A stretch of 46,634 nucleotides of DNA from a virus: positions 1 through 46,634 of the IMG/VR virus record IMGVR_UViG_3300020178_000305; one strand, 5' to 3'. Below are positions 15,240 to 23,095 of this stretch, piece by piece. The position numbers and the translations under genes are program-made. The notes beneath the pieces were generated by a model. It was not told where the DNA came from. It did not search any database and worked only from the letters and a program-made list of their open reading frames with translations. Numbering within the stretch: position 1 is the stretch's first letter; each line of letters opens with the position of its first letter.

Positions 15240-17492
15240 CTATGCAGTTACAGTTTGTTTTTCAACAACAACATCAAGGTTAATTTTACCTTCTTTAGCA
15301 TCAATATTTAAGTGACCGCCGTTCTTAAGATCGCCGAATAATAAGATTTTACTTAAATCTTTCTTAATTTCTTTATCAATAACACGCTGTAAAGGTCTTG
15401 CACCCATCTTACGATCAAACCCTTTATCTACTAGATAATCAATAGCATCATCAGTAACAGTAACAGTTACATTTTGTTCAGTAAGCATTTCTTTAAGTTC
15501 AACTAAAAACTTACCTACAATTTTAATCATTGTATTCTTTTCAAGATTACCAAATTTTACAACACCATCTAATCTGTTACGGAATTCTGGAGCAAAAAAC
15601 TTTTTAAGTTCTGTATCTTCATACTCACGTTCGTCTTCTTCGCCAAATCCGATAGTATTCTTTTCTGCTTCAATAGCACCTAAGTTTGTTGTTAAGATCA
15701 GTACACAATTTTTACCGTCTGCTTCTTTACCATTTGAACCTGTAATTTTACCGTTGTCCATAAGTTGTAGTAAGATTTGTGAAACATCTGGATGTGCCTT
15801 TTCAATCTCATCAAGTAATAGTACACAGTTAGGATGTTCTTGTAATTTTGTAATCAATAAGCCTGCATTGTCCTCAAATCCTACATATCCTGGAGGTGAA
15901 CCAATTAACTTTGCCACCGAATGTTTTTCTTGATACTCTGACATATCAAAACGTACAAGTTTAACACTGAGTTGATCTGCAAGTTGTTTTGCTGTTTCTG
16001 TTTTACCAACACCTGTTGGACCCATGAATACAAATGAACCGATTGGTTTTGTATCAGGTTTTAATCCTGCTTGAGCAACAAGAATCTTATCTACAATATC
16101 ATCGATTGCAGAGTCTTGGCCAAATACAACTTTCTTAAGATTGCCTTCAAGAGTTGCTAGGTTACTTGTTTCTTTTTGTTGTACTTGCTCTGGCGGTAGA
16201 TTTACAACTTTAGCAAGTTCAAACTGGATTTCTTCTTTACCAACAATCTTATCGCCTTCAACTTTCTTTAAGTTAAATCTTGAACACGCTAAGTCAATCA
16301 AGTCAATTGCTTTATCTGGCAACTTCTTATCTGCTTGATACTTGACACTTAACTTAATTGCAGTATCAATTGCTTCTTCTGTAATAATTGTTTTATGGAA
16401 TTCTTCGTAGTATTTTTTGATACCTTCTAAAATACTTTTAGTTACACTTGCAGTAGGCTCGCCTACTGTAACTCTTTGGAATCGACGCATTAACGCACGA
16501 TCCTTTTCAAAGTACTTTCGATACTCTTCCCAAGTAGTTGAAGCAACAACTTTAATATCACCTTTACCTAATGCTGGCTTTAGCATATTAGCAAGATCAT
16601 TTGAATTGCCCTGGCCGCCGGCACCAGCACCGTTAATCATGTGTGCTTCGTCGATAAACATAATAGTCTTGCCTTGCTTTTTAATACCAGCCATAACAAG
16701 TTTAAAACGTTCTTCAAAATCTCCGCGATACTTACTACCTGCAAGCATAGCACCAATATCAAGGTTATAAACTTTATATTCTTGTAAAAACTCCGGCACT
16801 GCTTTGTTTACAATATTCCAAGCAAGTCCTTCTGCAATAGCAGTTTTACCAACACCTGGATCACCTACTAGTAACACATTGTTCTTTGAACGACGTCCTA
16901 GTGCAAGTGCAATAGTTTCTAATTCATCAGTTCTTCCAATTACAGGGTCAACTTTATTCTTGGCAACTTCTGAATTAAGGTCAGTTGTAAACTCACGTAA
17001 TGCTCTTTGACCAAGTGTACGCATTTCTTCATCTTCGTATGCGTTATCTACTTCGCTATTAAGATACTCTGCAAATTCTTCTTTTTTAATTCCTGCTTTT
17101 TGAATGTAGTAGTATGCAAAACTTTTCTTTTCATTAAGAATACTTAGAAATACATCTGTAACTTCAATATGGTGACGTCCATTAAACAGAACTTGTGTAA
17201 ACGCTCTATTTAGAACACGTTCTACTGTTGCAGTCTTTTTAGGTTTAAACTTTTTATTTTCTGCTTCAACAGGTAAAGTAATATCTTCTAATTCATTCTT
17301 TAAATAATTTTCAATATTCTTTTTAATAAATTCAGGATCAGCACCTACACCTGCAATTAAGTTACAGAAATTATCTGAACAGAGCATTGCAAAAAGAACG
17401 TGTTCAAGAGTTACATACTCGTGATTAAGTTTCTTAGCATCGCTAACTGATTTATCAAATACCGATTGTAGTTCGTCGCTTGGTTCAACCAT
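15240..17492 (-). CDS. clpA: ClpA-like AAA+ protease ATPase
   Basis: The 750-aa protein matches ClpA (758 aa). It has an N-terminal Clp_N repeat domain, AAA-1 with Walker A GDPGVGKTAIAEGLA (near 207), AAA-2 with Walker A GPTGVGKTETAKQLA (near 493), and no ClpB/ClpC-type middle coiled coil. An IGF tripeptide loop (NTIGFGEED, near 614) lies where ClpA and ClpX dock onto ClpP. This predicts that the phage unfoldase can work with host ClpP and redirect proteolysis. It is the last gene of the dnaJ-def-clpA unit; AAGGAA lies 11 nt before the ATG and the start overlaps def. Confidence 0.95.
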   Translation of the reverse strand: MVEPSDELQSVFDKSVSDAKKLNHEYVTLEHVLFAMLCSDNFCNLIAGVGADPEFIKKNIENYLKNELEDITLPVEAENKKFKPKKTATVERVLNRAFTQVLFNGRHHIEVTDVFLSILNEKKSFAYYYIQKAGIKKEEFAEYLNSEVDNAYEDEEMRTLGQRALREFTTDLNSEVAKNKVDPVIGRTDELETIALALGRRSKNNVLLVGDPGVGKTAIAEGLAWNIVNKAVPEFLQEYKVYNLDIGAMLAGSKYRGDFEERFKLVMAGIKKQGKTIMFIDEAHMINGAGAGGQGNSNDLANMLKPALGKGDIKVVASTTWEEYRKYFEKDRALMRRFQRVTVGEPTASVTKSILEGIKKYYEEFHKTIITEEAIDTAIKLSVKYQADKKLPDKAIDLIDLACSRFNLKKVEGDKIVGKEEIQFELAKVVNLPPEQVQQKETSNLATLEGNLKKVVFGQDSAIDDIVDKILVAQAGLKPDTKPIGSFVFMGPTGVGKTETAKQLADQLSVKLVRFDMSEYQEKHSVAKLIGSPPGYVGFEDNAGLLITKLQEHPNCVLLLDEIEKAHPDVSQILLQLMDNGKITGSNGKEADGKNCVLILTTNLGAIEAEKNTIGFGEEDEREYEDTELKKFFAPEFRNRLDGVVKFGNLEKNTMIKIVGKFLVELKEMLTEQNVTVTVTDDAIDYLVDKGFDRKMGARPLQRVIDKEIKKDLSKILLFGDLKNGGHLNIDAKEGKINLDVVVEKQTVTA

Positions 17493-18006
17493 GTGTTAAA
17501 AATTCCTTATATTTTTTTAATAATTTTTGTTGTTTTTTCTTAGCCATATCTAGTTTAAGTTTACTTACACGGTCGATATAGTTAATACCGTATAAGTGGT
17601 CAAACTCATGTTGAAAAATTCTAGCATTCCAGCCTGTAAACTCTATTGTACATTCTTTTGCGTTACTGTCAATGAACTTTGCTACCAAAGCCTGGGCTCG
17701 TGTTACTTTAAAAAACAAACCCGGAAAACTTAAACAGCCTTCTTCACCTGTAACTTTTTCTTCAGACACTGCTTCTATTGTAGGATTAATAATAGCAAAC
17801 GGCTTATCATATCCTTCAAGACCTTCTGGCTCCATTACAAAAATTTTAGCATCTAACCCAACTTGATTAGCACTTAGACCAACACCTTTGTGCTTGTCCA
17901 TAATTTCAATCATTTGCTTTTCAATGTCTTTTGCATCAAGTTTATCAAAGTCAAATGGTTTAACTTCTTTGTCTAACCATTCATTTGGATGATATACTAA
18001 TTTCAT
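17485..18006 (-). CDS. def: Peptide deformylase
   Basis: The 173-aa enzyme has the three deformylase motifs intact: GVGLSANQVG, EGCLSFPG (metal-ligand Cys) and QHEFDHLYG (HExxH metal site). It removes the N-formyl group from new proteins. Phage deformylases are known in marine myoviruses and are thought to keep protein maturation fast during infection. AGGAA precedes ATG 18006, and the stop/start overlaps tie it to dnaJ upstream and clpA downstream in one early operon concerned with protein fate. Confidence 0.95.
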   Translation of the reverse strand: MKLVYHPNEWLDKEVKPFDFDKLDAKDIEKQMIEIMDKHKGVGLSANQVGLDAKIFVMEPEGLEGYDKPFAIINPTIEAVSEEKVTGEEGCLSFPGLFFKVTRAQALVAKFIDSNAKECTIEFTGWNARIFQHEFDHLYGINYIDRVSKLKLDMAKKKQQKLLKKYKEFLTHG

Positions 18007-18839
18007 TTAATTTTCCTAATTAATTCAAGTTGGTCTTCAGTAAGATTTTTTGTAATCTCTCCGTTAATTTTTAAGTAAATGTTGCCTGATAATCCAGTAT
18101 TGTAATCAGGTAGTCCGTGTCCTCGAATACTCATTACAGTTCCTGGCTGTGTGCCTCTTGGTATGTTTATACTTATAGTTTTTCCGTTAGGTATATCTAA
18201 ATTTGTGGCTGTTCCTAACATTAAATCGAACACATTGATTTTAATGTCAGTATGCAAGTTAAAGCCGTCTACATTGAAGTTTGGATGTCTAAGTATTCTA
18301 ATTTTAACATTTAAATTACCTTTTGGTAAATTTGGAATACTATCATCTCCTAGTCCTTGATAACGTATAGTATCTCCGTGCCTTGCACCTTTTGGAATAT
18401 CTATATTAACTGTTTGTTCTCGACCGGATCTTGTTTTAAAAGAGGCTATCACACCTTTACCGTTATATACATCTTCAAGTGAAATATCACAAGCAATAGT
18501 AACATCAGCATTTTGTTGTCGCTGTCTACGTTGTTGAAACCCTCCACCAAAAAATGTAGAAAACAAATCATTTACATCACCATCAAACTGGAACCCGCCA
18601 GGTCCTCCAAAACCTTGTTGTTGGAATCCTGCTTGTTGTGGATCAGCAGTTCCAAATTGGTCGTACATTTGTTTCTTTTGTGGATCTTTTAGTGTTTCGT
18701 AGGCTTCTTTTATTTCAACAAATTTTTTCTGATCACCACCTTTGTCGGGATGATGCTGTGCCGCAAGTTTACGGAAAGCAGTTTTAATATCTTTTTCGGA
18801 AGCGTTTTTAGAAACGCCTAATAAGTCATAATAATCCAT
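18003..18839 (-). CDS. dnaJ: DnaJ-like co-chaperone lacking the zinc-finger domain (type B, CbpA-like)
   Basis: The 278-aa protein has an N-terminal J domain with the HPD motif at residues 30-32, a Gly/Phe/Gln-rich linker (about 68-110), and the two beta-barrel C-terminal substrate domains. The CxxCxGxG zinc repeats of type A DnaJ are absent. It should recruit and stimulate host DnaK. The first gene of its operon, it is preceded by TTGACA-17-TATAAT with the -10 box ending 6 nt before the ATG and no Shine-Dalgarno. A leaderless transcript is therefore predicted. Confidence 0.93.
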   Translation of the reverse strand: MDYYDLLGVSKNASEKDIKTAFRKLAAQHHPDKGGDQKKFVEIKEAYETLKDPQKKQMYDQFGTADPQQAGFQQQGFGGPGGFQFDGDVNDLFSTFFGGGFQQRRQRQQNADVTIACDISLEDVYNGKGVIASFKTRSGREQTVNIDIPKGARHGDTIRYQGLGDDSIPNLPKGNLNVKIRILRHPNFNVDGFNLHTDIKINVFDLMLGTATNLDIPNGKTISINIPRGTQPGTVMSIRGHGLPDYNTGLSGNIYLKINGEITKNLTEDQLELIRKIK

Positions 18840-18845
18840 AGCACT

Positions 18846-18874
18846 ATTATATACTTAGTTTAGGCGTTTGTCAA
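18846..18874 (-). promoter_or_regulatory. Early promoter of dnaJ-def-clpA, predicted leaderless
   Basis: TTGACA, 17-nt spacer, TATAAT, then 6 nt (AGTGCT) and the ATG. The expected +1 is the A of the start codon. A palindrome CAAGTA-T-TACTTG (18872-18884) overlaps the -35 side and may be an operator. Confidence 0.87.
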
Positions 18875-18877
18875 GTA

Positions 18878-19207
18878 TTACTTGTCTGACTTTTTGCTTG
18901 AACCTGTATAAAGACCAAACCAAGCCGCGCCAGCACCAACTACGATACTAACCAAGCCTGATTGTTCCATTGTTGGATTAGGTAATTCCATATACCAAAC
19001 TACAACTTTGTATAATAGAACAATGTATGTTGTAATGAATACTCTTGGAAAAATTCTCCAACTATCAACTGCACGAGCCAAATGTATTAATCTTGCATAT
19101 GGATTTGGTCCTAGATCTTTTACACTTGTGTCAACTTCTAATTCAACTGATACTTTTTTTGAAGCAGAATTTTGATCTGCTGGTACTACAATCTTATCGT
19201 CACTCAT
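18878..19207 (-). CDS. Holin-like membrane protein, candidate
   Basis: The 109-aa protein has a charged N-terminal cytosolic part and two hydrophobic segments (FITTYIVLLYKVVVWYM and SIVVGAGAAWFGLYTG), with a short basic tail (SSKKSDK). Size, membrane layout and tail are those of a holin, and it closes the lysis cassette after endolysin and spanin genes. The exact family is not recognised; an antiholin or other membrane protein remains possible. The start overlaps the stop of the next membrane gene, and AGAGGGC lies upstream. Confidence 0.6.
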   Translation of the reverse strand: MSDDKIVVPADQNSASKKVSVELEVDTSVKDLGPNPYARLIHLARAVDSWRIFPRVFITTYIVLLYKVVVWYMELPNPTMEQSGLVSIVVGAGAAWFGLYTGSSKKSDK

Positions 19208-19488
19208 TTCTTTTTGCCCTCTAGTTTATCTAGACGAGACTCAATCTCGTCAATCTTTGAAGTTATCTTAGGATACTTTACACGCCAAGCATTTGGATCA
19301 TTTTGTAACCAAGTCCAGCCCCAACGTATTGCTAAGTATTCTAAGGTAGCATCAAACTTTTGTACGCCCCATGTTGCCATTCTTGTGTCTTTAAACCAGA
19401 ACAAAAATGCGGCACCTAGTAATGACCCTGCAATACTAGTATAAATCCAAAGACGGTCGCCCGCCATCTGTGTAATCATTTCCCACAT
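19204..19488 (-). CDS. Small membrane protein with C-terminal coiled coil, lysis-cassette member
   Basis: The 94-aa product has one clear hydrophobic segment near the N-terminus (WIYTSIAGSLLGAAFLFWF), an aromatic region, and a C-terminal coiled coil (KIDEIESRLDKLEGKKK). It has its own late promoter (GATAAATA) and a strong GAGAGGGTT ribosome site, and it is coupled to the holin-like gene. It could be a second holin component or a holin partner. No family is recognised. Confidence 0.6.
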   Translation of the reverse strand: MWEMITQMAGDRLWIYTSIAGSLLGAAFLFWFKDTRMATWGVQKFDATLEYLAIRWGWTWLQNDPNAWRVKYPKITSKIDEIESRLDKLEGKKK

Positions 19489-19512
19489 AATAACCCTCTC
19501 GTTTTATATGTG

Positions 19513-19520
19513 TATTTATC
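19513..19520 (-). promoter_or_regulatory. Late promoter GATAAATA of the membrane-protein lysis genes
   Basis: It lies 24 nt before the 94-aa gene, with GAGAGGG as ribosome site. Confidence 0.72.
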
Positions 19521-19593
19521 GATTAGTGTTTGTTATAAGAAGATATAATAAGAAAGCAGTTAATACAATGAAATAGAATAGCGCACACATAAT

Positions 19594-19761
19594 TTAAAAA
19601 TTACACTTAATATTGGCTTTAGGAGTTACGTTTTTTCTTATAGTTTCAGTGTCTGTAGGAAGACCATCTACATTAACACCAGGGTTTACCTTACAACTAG
19701 ATTTGTTAGCACAACTACTTAGAAGGAGTAGTATTAGTATCAGGCTTAACTGCGTCTTCAT
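19594..19761 (-). CDS. Short lipoprotein, candidate o-spanin
   Basis: A 55-aa frame begins MKTQLSLILILLLLSSC, a signal peptide with a lipobox LSSC (lipid Cys17). The mature part NKSSCKVNPG...NIKCNF is short and contains two further Cys. The gene overlaps the end of the longer lipoprotein gene by 47 bp in another frame. A small outer-membrane lipoprotein beside a coiled-coil anchor protein is the o-spanin (Rz1) arrangement. No clear Shine-Dalgarno was found, so expression may depend on coupling or on an internal start. It is supported by the clean lipobox. Confidence 0.6.
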   Translation of the reverse strand: MKTQLSLILILLLLSSCANKSSCKVNPGVNVDGLPTDTETIRKNVTPKANIKCNF

Positions 19762-20095
19762 AATAAACAATAATTTGCTTTTGTTGTTCTATGTATCTAC
19801 GAAGTTCAGCAAAATTTAAAGATAGGTTTTCGTAGTCTTTTACACTGATAGCAATGTATGCGTCAGCGCCATTCTTGGCTTCAAATTCTTTTATAAACTC
19901 TTCGTAGTTCTCTTTTGAAACCACATAGATCTTAACATCGTTCAATCGAACTGCTTTAGGTTGTGCAACAATAGGTACTGTTGTTTTAACCGTGTTAGTT
20001 ACTGTTACTATCTTTGCTTCCGGAGTCAGTAGACTGCATCCCGTTGTCAGGAGCAGTGATAGACTCAAGATCATCCCATAATTTATCAGTCGCAT
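19715..20095 (-). CDS. Lipoprotein of the spanin locus (126 aa)
   Basis: The protein begins MRLINYGMILSLSLLLTTGC, a lipoprotein signal peptide with lipobox TTGC (lipid Cys20). The mature part has a strand-rich middle and a helical segment near the end (NFAELRRYIEQQKQIIVYYE). Its first 101 bp overlap the end of the coiled-coil anchor gene in another frame, as in Rz/Rz1 pairs. I chose ATG 20095 over an ATG 18 nt upstream because the shorter form starts the signal peptide directly and has AAAAGAGA upstream. It may be an o-spanin, or the partner of the 55-aa lipoprotein. Confidence 0.7.
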   Translation of the reverse strand: MRLINYGMILSLSLLLTTGCSLLTPEAKIVTVTNTVKTTVPIVAQPKAVRLNDVKIYVVSKENYEEFIKEFEAKNGADAYIAISVKDYENLSLNFAELRRYIEQQKQIIVYYEDAVKPDTNTTPSK

Positions 20096-20420
20096 TTTGC
20101 ATTCTCTTTTCAATCAAACCTGGCTTCTTGTTAGCCAAGTGTGTTAGATTATGTTTTTGTAGAGTAGCACGGAGTTCATCTCCATACTTCTCTGCTTTTT
20201 GTAAATCGGTACTTAGTTGCACATTCAACTCGTTTATACGTAAATTTTCTGATCTTTCAAGTTTAAGACTTGATTCACTAACCTCAAGGGCAACTTCCAT
20301 TTTTGCTACATTTGCTCTAGCAATCTCTAAGTTTTTTTGCAAGTTCTTAACATATAGGAAAGCACCTCCAGCAGTTGCTAGAAGTATTAAAATCATTACA
20401 ATTCGAATTGAACTAAACAT
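19995..20420 (-). CDS. Membrane-anchored coiled-coil protein, candidate i-spanin (Rz-like)
   Basis: The 141-aa protein has an N-terminal signal anchor (VMILILLATAGGAFLYV). This is followed by a long coiled coil (about residues 27-95, rich in Leu, Glu and Lys) and a polar C-terminus. This is the i-spanin plan: inner-membrane anchor with a periplasmic coiled coil. It lies directly after the endolysin gene and overlaps the lipoprotein gene in a second frame, which strengthens the lysis assignment. The ribosome site is weak (TAAGA). Confidence 0.75.
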   Translation of the reverse strand: MFSSIRIVMILILLATAGGAFLYVKNLQKNLEIARANVAKMEVALEVSESSLKLERSENLRINELNVQLSTDLQKAEKYGDELRATLQKHNLTHLANKKPGLIEKRMQNATDKLWDDLESITAPDNGMQSTDSGSKDSNSN

Positions 20421-20426
20421 TCTTAA

Positions 20427-20954
20427 TTATTCAGCCATCTCAATTGCTTTTTCTTTAGTAGCATTTACTCTTGAAGTCCAACCGTTTCCAAAAGTTTTAA
20501 ATGTTGCTAATGACTCGTAGTATTCTTGTCTAATTTTCGAATACTCATTAATTGCATTTGTAATGCCATTTGCTTCAACATAACCTTGTGCTTTAGAAAT
20601 AGTGTTAGGACCAATCCAGCCATCTACTTTAGCACCAACCATCATTTGTAAAAACTTAGTTGCTCTGTGTCTTCCACTATTTACACACATATCAAACACT
20701 GCAAGGTCTAAACCTTTAGGAAGGTCGTCAGCAAGAATGCCTGCCCAGTAATTCTTTTTATAAATTGGTGTTACGTCTACTTCTGTAAGATTTTTAATTT
20801 TTTCTTTAGTAACTACTTTGCCAAACCAATCTTCATAAGTTTGTTTAGTAATGCCCATATTAGTTGCACCGCCTGGGTCTTTAGGATGATCAACGTAACC
20901 ACCTTCGTGTTCAAGAATAACTCTTAAACAGTTTTTAAAATTGTCTTTTGCCAT
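20427..20954 (-). CDS. Endolysin, GH108 family muramidase with peptidoglycan-binding C-terminus
   Basis: The 175-aa enzyme has the GH108 active-site signature HEGGYVDHPKDPGGATNMGI with the catalytic Glu at residue 17. The C-terminal half (MMVGAKVDGWIGPNTISKAQ) is the predicted peptidoglycan-binding helix bundle of the PG_binding_3 type. It would cut the glycan chain of the host wall at the end of infection. No signal peptide is visible, so release needs a holin. AAGAGG precedes the ATG. It is followed by the spanin and membrane-protein genes, giving a complete lysis cassette. Confidence 0.93.
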   Translation of the reverse strand: MAKDNFKNCLRVILEHEGGYVDHPKDPGGATNMGITKQTYEDWFGKVVTKEKIKNLTEVDVTPIYKKNYWAGILADDLPKGLDLAVFDMCVNSGRHRATKFLQMMVGAKVDGWIGPNTISKAQGYVEANGITNAINEYSKIRQEYYESLATFKTFGNGWTSRVNATKEKAIEMAE

Positions 20955-20959
20955 ATTTT

Positions 20960-21670
20960 TTAACCTCTTTTCACAATTAATGAATAACCGCTATTTTCTA
21001 GCACTAGTTTCTTACCATACTTAGTAATATTATAATCACCTAAGTACTTGGTAAGATAAATGACTTCTGCAAAGCCATTGATGTCTAATGCTTCATTGAT
21101 ATTTATGTCTTTGGTTTGTCCAAAGTCTACTACTTTGAATAAAACCGGATCCATAAAAGCGTTTTTTATCTTTAGAGTGTGTTCATCTAGCATAACTACA
21201 TCTTCAGCATAACTGTTGTTAAAAAAGTTTTTGTAGTTATCCATATTATTTTCATTCACTCTAATGTCGTAAGCGTCATGATCTGTTGGGACCATTTCTG
21301 CTAGGTTGTTTACAGATGCCTCGTGGCTTCTGAAACCTTTATAGTATCGAAACTTCATCTCTTCAAGTCCACATATCTGTTTAATACCATCTAGCATTTC
21401 ACTAATGTTTCCTGGGGCTTCTTTATTTCTTTCAAGTTCGACAAAGACTTTATACATACCGTCACTTTGCTCACCGGTTGTTTTGTCTGCGTCTAATACG
21501 AAGGGATATCCTTTTTCGATAAAATTCTCTAAATCTTCAGCACTACCTTCATTCTTTGTAGAAAAACTAATAACAATGACATCCTTGTCATCGCCCATTT
21601 TACTTTTAAATGAATCGATTTCAAAGATTGCATCAACTAGATCTTGTAAGTCGTTTTTCTTTAATCCCAT
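20960..21670 (-). CDS. Hypothetical late protein, 236 aa
   Basis: No family is recognised. The protein is acidic and soluble, with an alpha/beta N-terminal part (KDVIVISFSTKNEGSAEDLE) and a middle of repeated short charged strands. TAATG couples it to the upstream gene, and AAGGAG gives a strong ribosome site. It is carried by the late promoter at 22224-22231, so it is probably a morphogenesis or virion protein. Confidence 0.65.
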   Translation of the reverse strand: MGLKKNDLQDLVDAIFEIDSFKSKMGDDKDVIVISFSTKNEGSAEDLENFIEKGYPFVLDADKTTGEQSDGMYKVFVELERNKEAPGNISEMLDGIKQICGLEEMKFRYYKGFRSHEASVNNLAEMVPTDHDAYDIRVNENNMDNYKNFFNNSYAEDVVMLDEHTLKIKNAFMDPVLFKVVDFGQTKDININEALDINGFAEVIYLTKYLGDYNITKYGKKLVLENSGYSLIVKRG

Positions 21671-22197
21671 TATACTGCTCCTTCTGCCGGAGCCTCTGGT
21701 GCCGCCATTTCTGCAGGTTGAGCATTTGCATCTGGTGCAGGAGTTTGTTCTACCCCTGGTTCGTTTGCCATATCTAGCATTTCGTTATAACCACTATAAA
21801 TGTCTACAATTAATTTCTTAGGCATAGCAATTTCAACTACCCAAATTTCTTCTCTATCTAGTTTGCCTTTTTTAGTACCTGGACGAATGTCTCCCGGTGT
21901 TTTAATTTTGCGTGGTTTTAAGATATGATCTTTTTTGTATGAAATTTTACAGTCGTAATCTAGAAGTCTTTTGCCGCCCATTGGATCAGGCATTTTATCT
22001 CTTGGCCACATAAACGAACAAATTACCCAATGACGTTTAATACCAGGACCGGCTACTAATTCACCATCTTCCCAGTTATCATAAACATATAAATCTAATT
22101 CGTCTAATACACGTTCAAAATCCTTAAGAACTTGAAACGCAGTATCGCTTTCGTAAATGTTCTGAATGTTTCTAATTACTTCTAATACGTCTTTCAT
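21670..22197 (-). CDS. Hypothetical late protein with Ala/Pro-rich tail, 175 aa
   Basis: The 175-aa protein has a helical N-terminus (FQVLKDFERVLDELDLYVYD), a compact middle with RHWVICSFMWPRDKMPDP, and a low-complexity Ala/Pro/Glu tail (about 150-175). I cannot assign a function. A late promoter GATAAATA lies 26 nt upstream, and a weak TTGGAAAT serves as ribosome site. It is the first gene of the unit that runs on through the endolysin. Confidence 0.65.
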   Translation of the reverse strand: MKDVLEVIRNIQNIYESDTAFQVLKDFERVLDELDLYVYDNWEDGELVAGPGIKRHWVICSFMWPRDKMPDPMGGKRLLDYDCKISYKKDHILKPRKIKTPGDIRPGTKKGKLDREEIWVVEIAMPKKLIVDIYSGYNEMLDMANEPGVEQTPAPDANAQPAEMAAPEAPAEGAV

Positions 22198-22223
22198 ATG
22201 ATATTTCCAATCTACTGTATACT

Positions 22224-22231
22224 TATTTATC
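22224..22231 (-). promoter_or_regulatory. Late promoter GATAAATA of the unit leading into the lysis cassette
   Basis: It lies 26 nt before the 175-aa gene, in the gap shared with divergent phoH. Confidence 0.72.
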
Positions 22232-22301
22232 AGGATTACATCTATATGTATGTAGTTTTGTTTCTGTACATATTGCTAAATATTTTTGTAGAGTGCAGAA
22301 T

Positions 22302-22365
22302 ATATAGCGCCTACGCTATATTAATGCAGTACTACGTATATTTTATCCATAAAGGAGGACTGCAT
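22302..22365 (+). promoter_or_regulatory. Two inverted repeats in the phoH leader
   Basis: The first is a perfect 8-bp stem with a 4-nt loop (22302-22321, ATATAGCG/CGCTATAT). The second pairs ATGCAGT (22324-22330) with ACTGCAT (22359-22365), whose 3' arm contains the first two bases of the start codon and adjoins the AAAGGAGG ribosome site. They could act in RNA as translational control. No convincing phoH promoter was found. Confidence 0.5.
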
Positions 22366-23095
22366 GGGTGCAAAAAGAAAGTCTCGTCAGAGACATGACT
22401 ACAACAAAAATAACGTTGTAGAAATCAATAATTTTCTTTCTCAAAAGAAAAAAGAAGTCAAAATCCTACCAAGAAACATAAACCAAGAAACATACTTACT
22501 AAACTTGTTAGACCCGTCGAAGGACATAGTCTTTGGCATCGGGCCGGCAGGCACGGGTAAAACCTTACTGGCTGTGCAAACGGCTGTTAAACTGTTTAAG
22601 GAAGGAAAAGTTGACAAGATTATTGTTACCAGACCGGCTGTTAGTGCAGACGAAGATTTAGGGTTTTTACCAGGTACGCTAGAACAAAAAATGGCACCGT
22701 GGACAAGACCTATATTTGACGTATTGCGTGAGTATTTTGATGCGGCACAAATCACAGGCATGATTGAAGAAGGCATTATTGAAATCGCCCCTCTAGCATA
22801 TATGCGAGGACGAACATTTAAAAATGCATTTATTATTGCAGATGAAATGCAAAACGCAACACAAAATCAAATGAAGATGTTATTAACACGTTTAGGTGAT
22901 TATTCTTACATGGCTGTTACAGGAGACTTGGCACAGGCTGATAGATTAAAAGATAACGGATTAATTGATTTTTGTAGGCACTTAGAACATCATGGTCGTG
23001 CAGACAGACTTAGTGTAGTAGAATTTGAAAGAGGTGATATTGAACGACACGAGGCTGTTAAAGAAGTTCTAGAAATTTATGGTGATGTTTTTTAA
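22364..23095 (+). CDS. phoH: PhoH-like ATPase
   Basis: The 243-aa protein has Walker A GIGPAGTGKT at residues 58-67, Walker B with ADEMQNATQNQMKMLLTRLG, and the AVTGDLAQADR sensor stretch of the PhoH family. PhoH-like ATPases are very common in marine phages; their activity is RNA/ATP related but their role in infection is unsettled. It is one of two plus-strand genes and is transcribed against all its neighbours. AAAGGAGG is a perfect ribosome site, but the ATG lies in a potential hairpin. Its stop overlaps the stop of the opposite gene by 3 bp. Confidence 0.93.
   Translation: MGAKRKSRQRHDYNKNNVVEINNFLSQKKKEVKILPRNINQETYLLNLLDPSKDIVFGIGPAGTGKTLLAVQTAVKLFKEGKVDKIIVTRPAVSADEDLGFLPGTLEQKMAPWTRPIFDVLREYFDAAQITGMIEEGIIEIAPLAYMRGRTFKNAFIIADEMQNATQNQMKMLLTRLGDYSYMAVTGDLAQADRLKDNGLIDFCRHLEHHGRADRLSVVEFERGDIERHEAVKEVLEIYGDVF

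Noticed and set aside
22198-22398. A plus-strand frame across the gap before phoH
   Set aside because: It is very hydrophobic from AT-rich DNA, runs into phoH in another frame and has no ribosome site.
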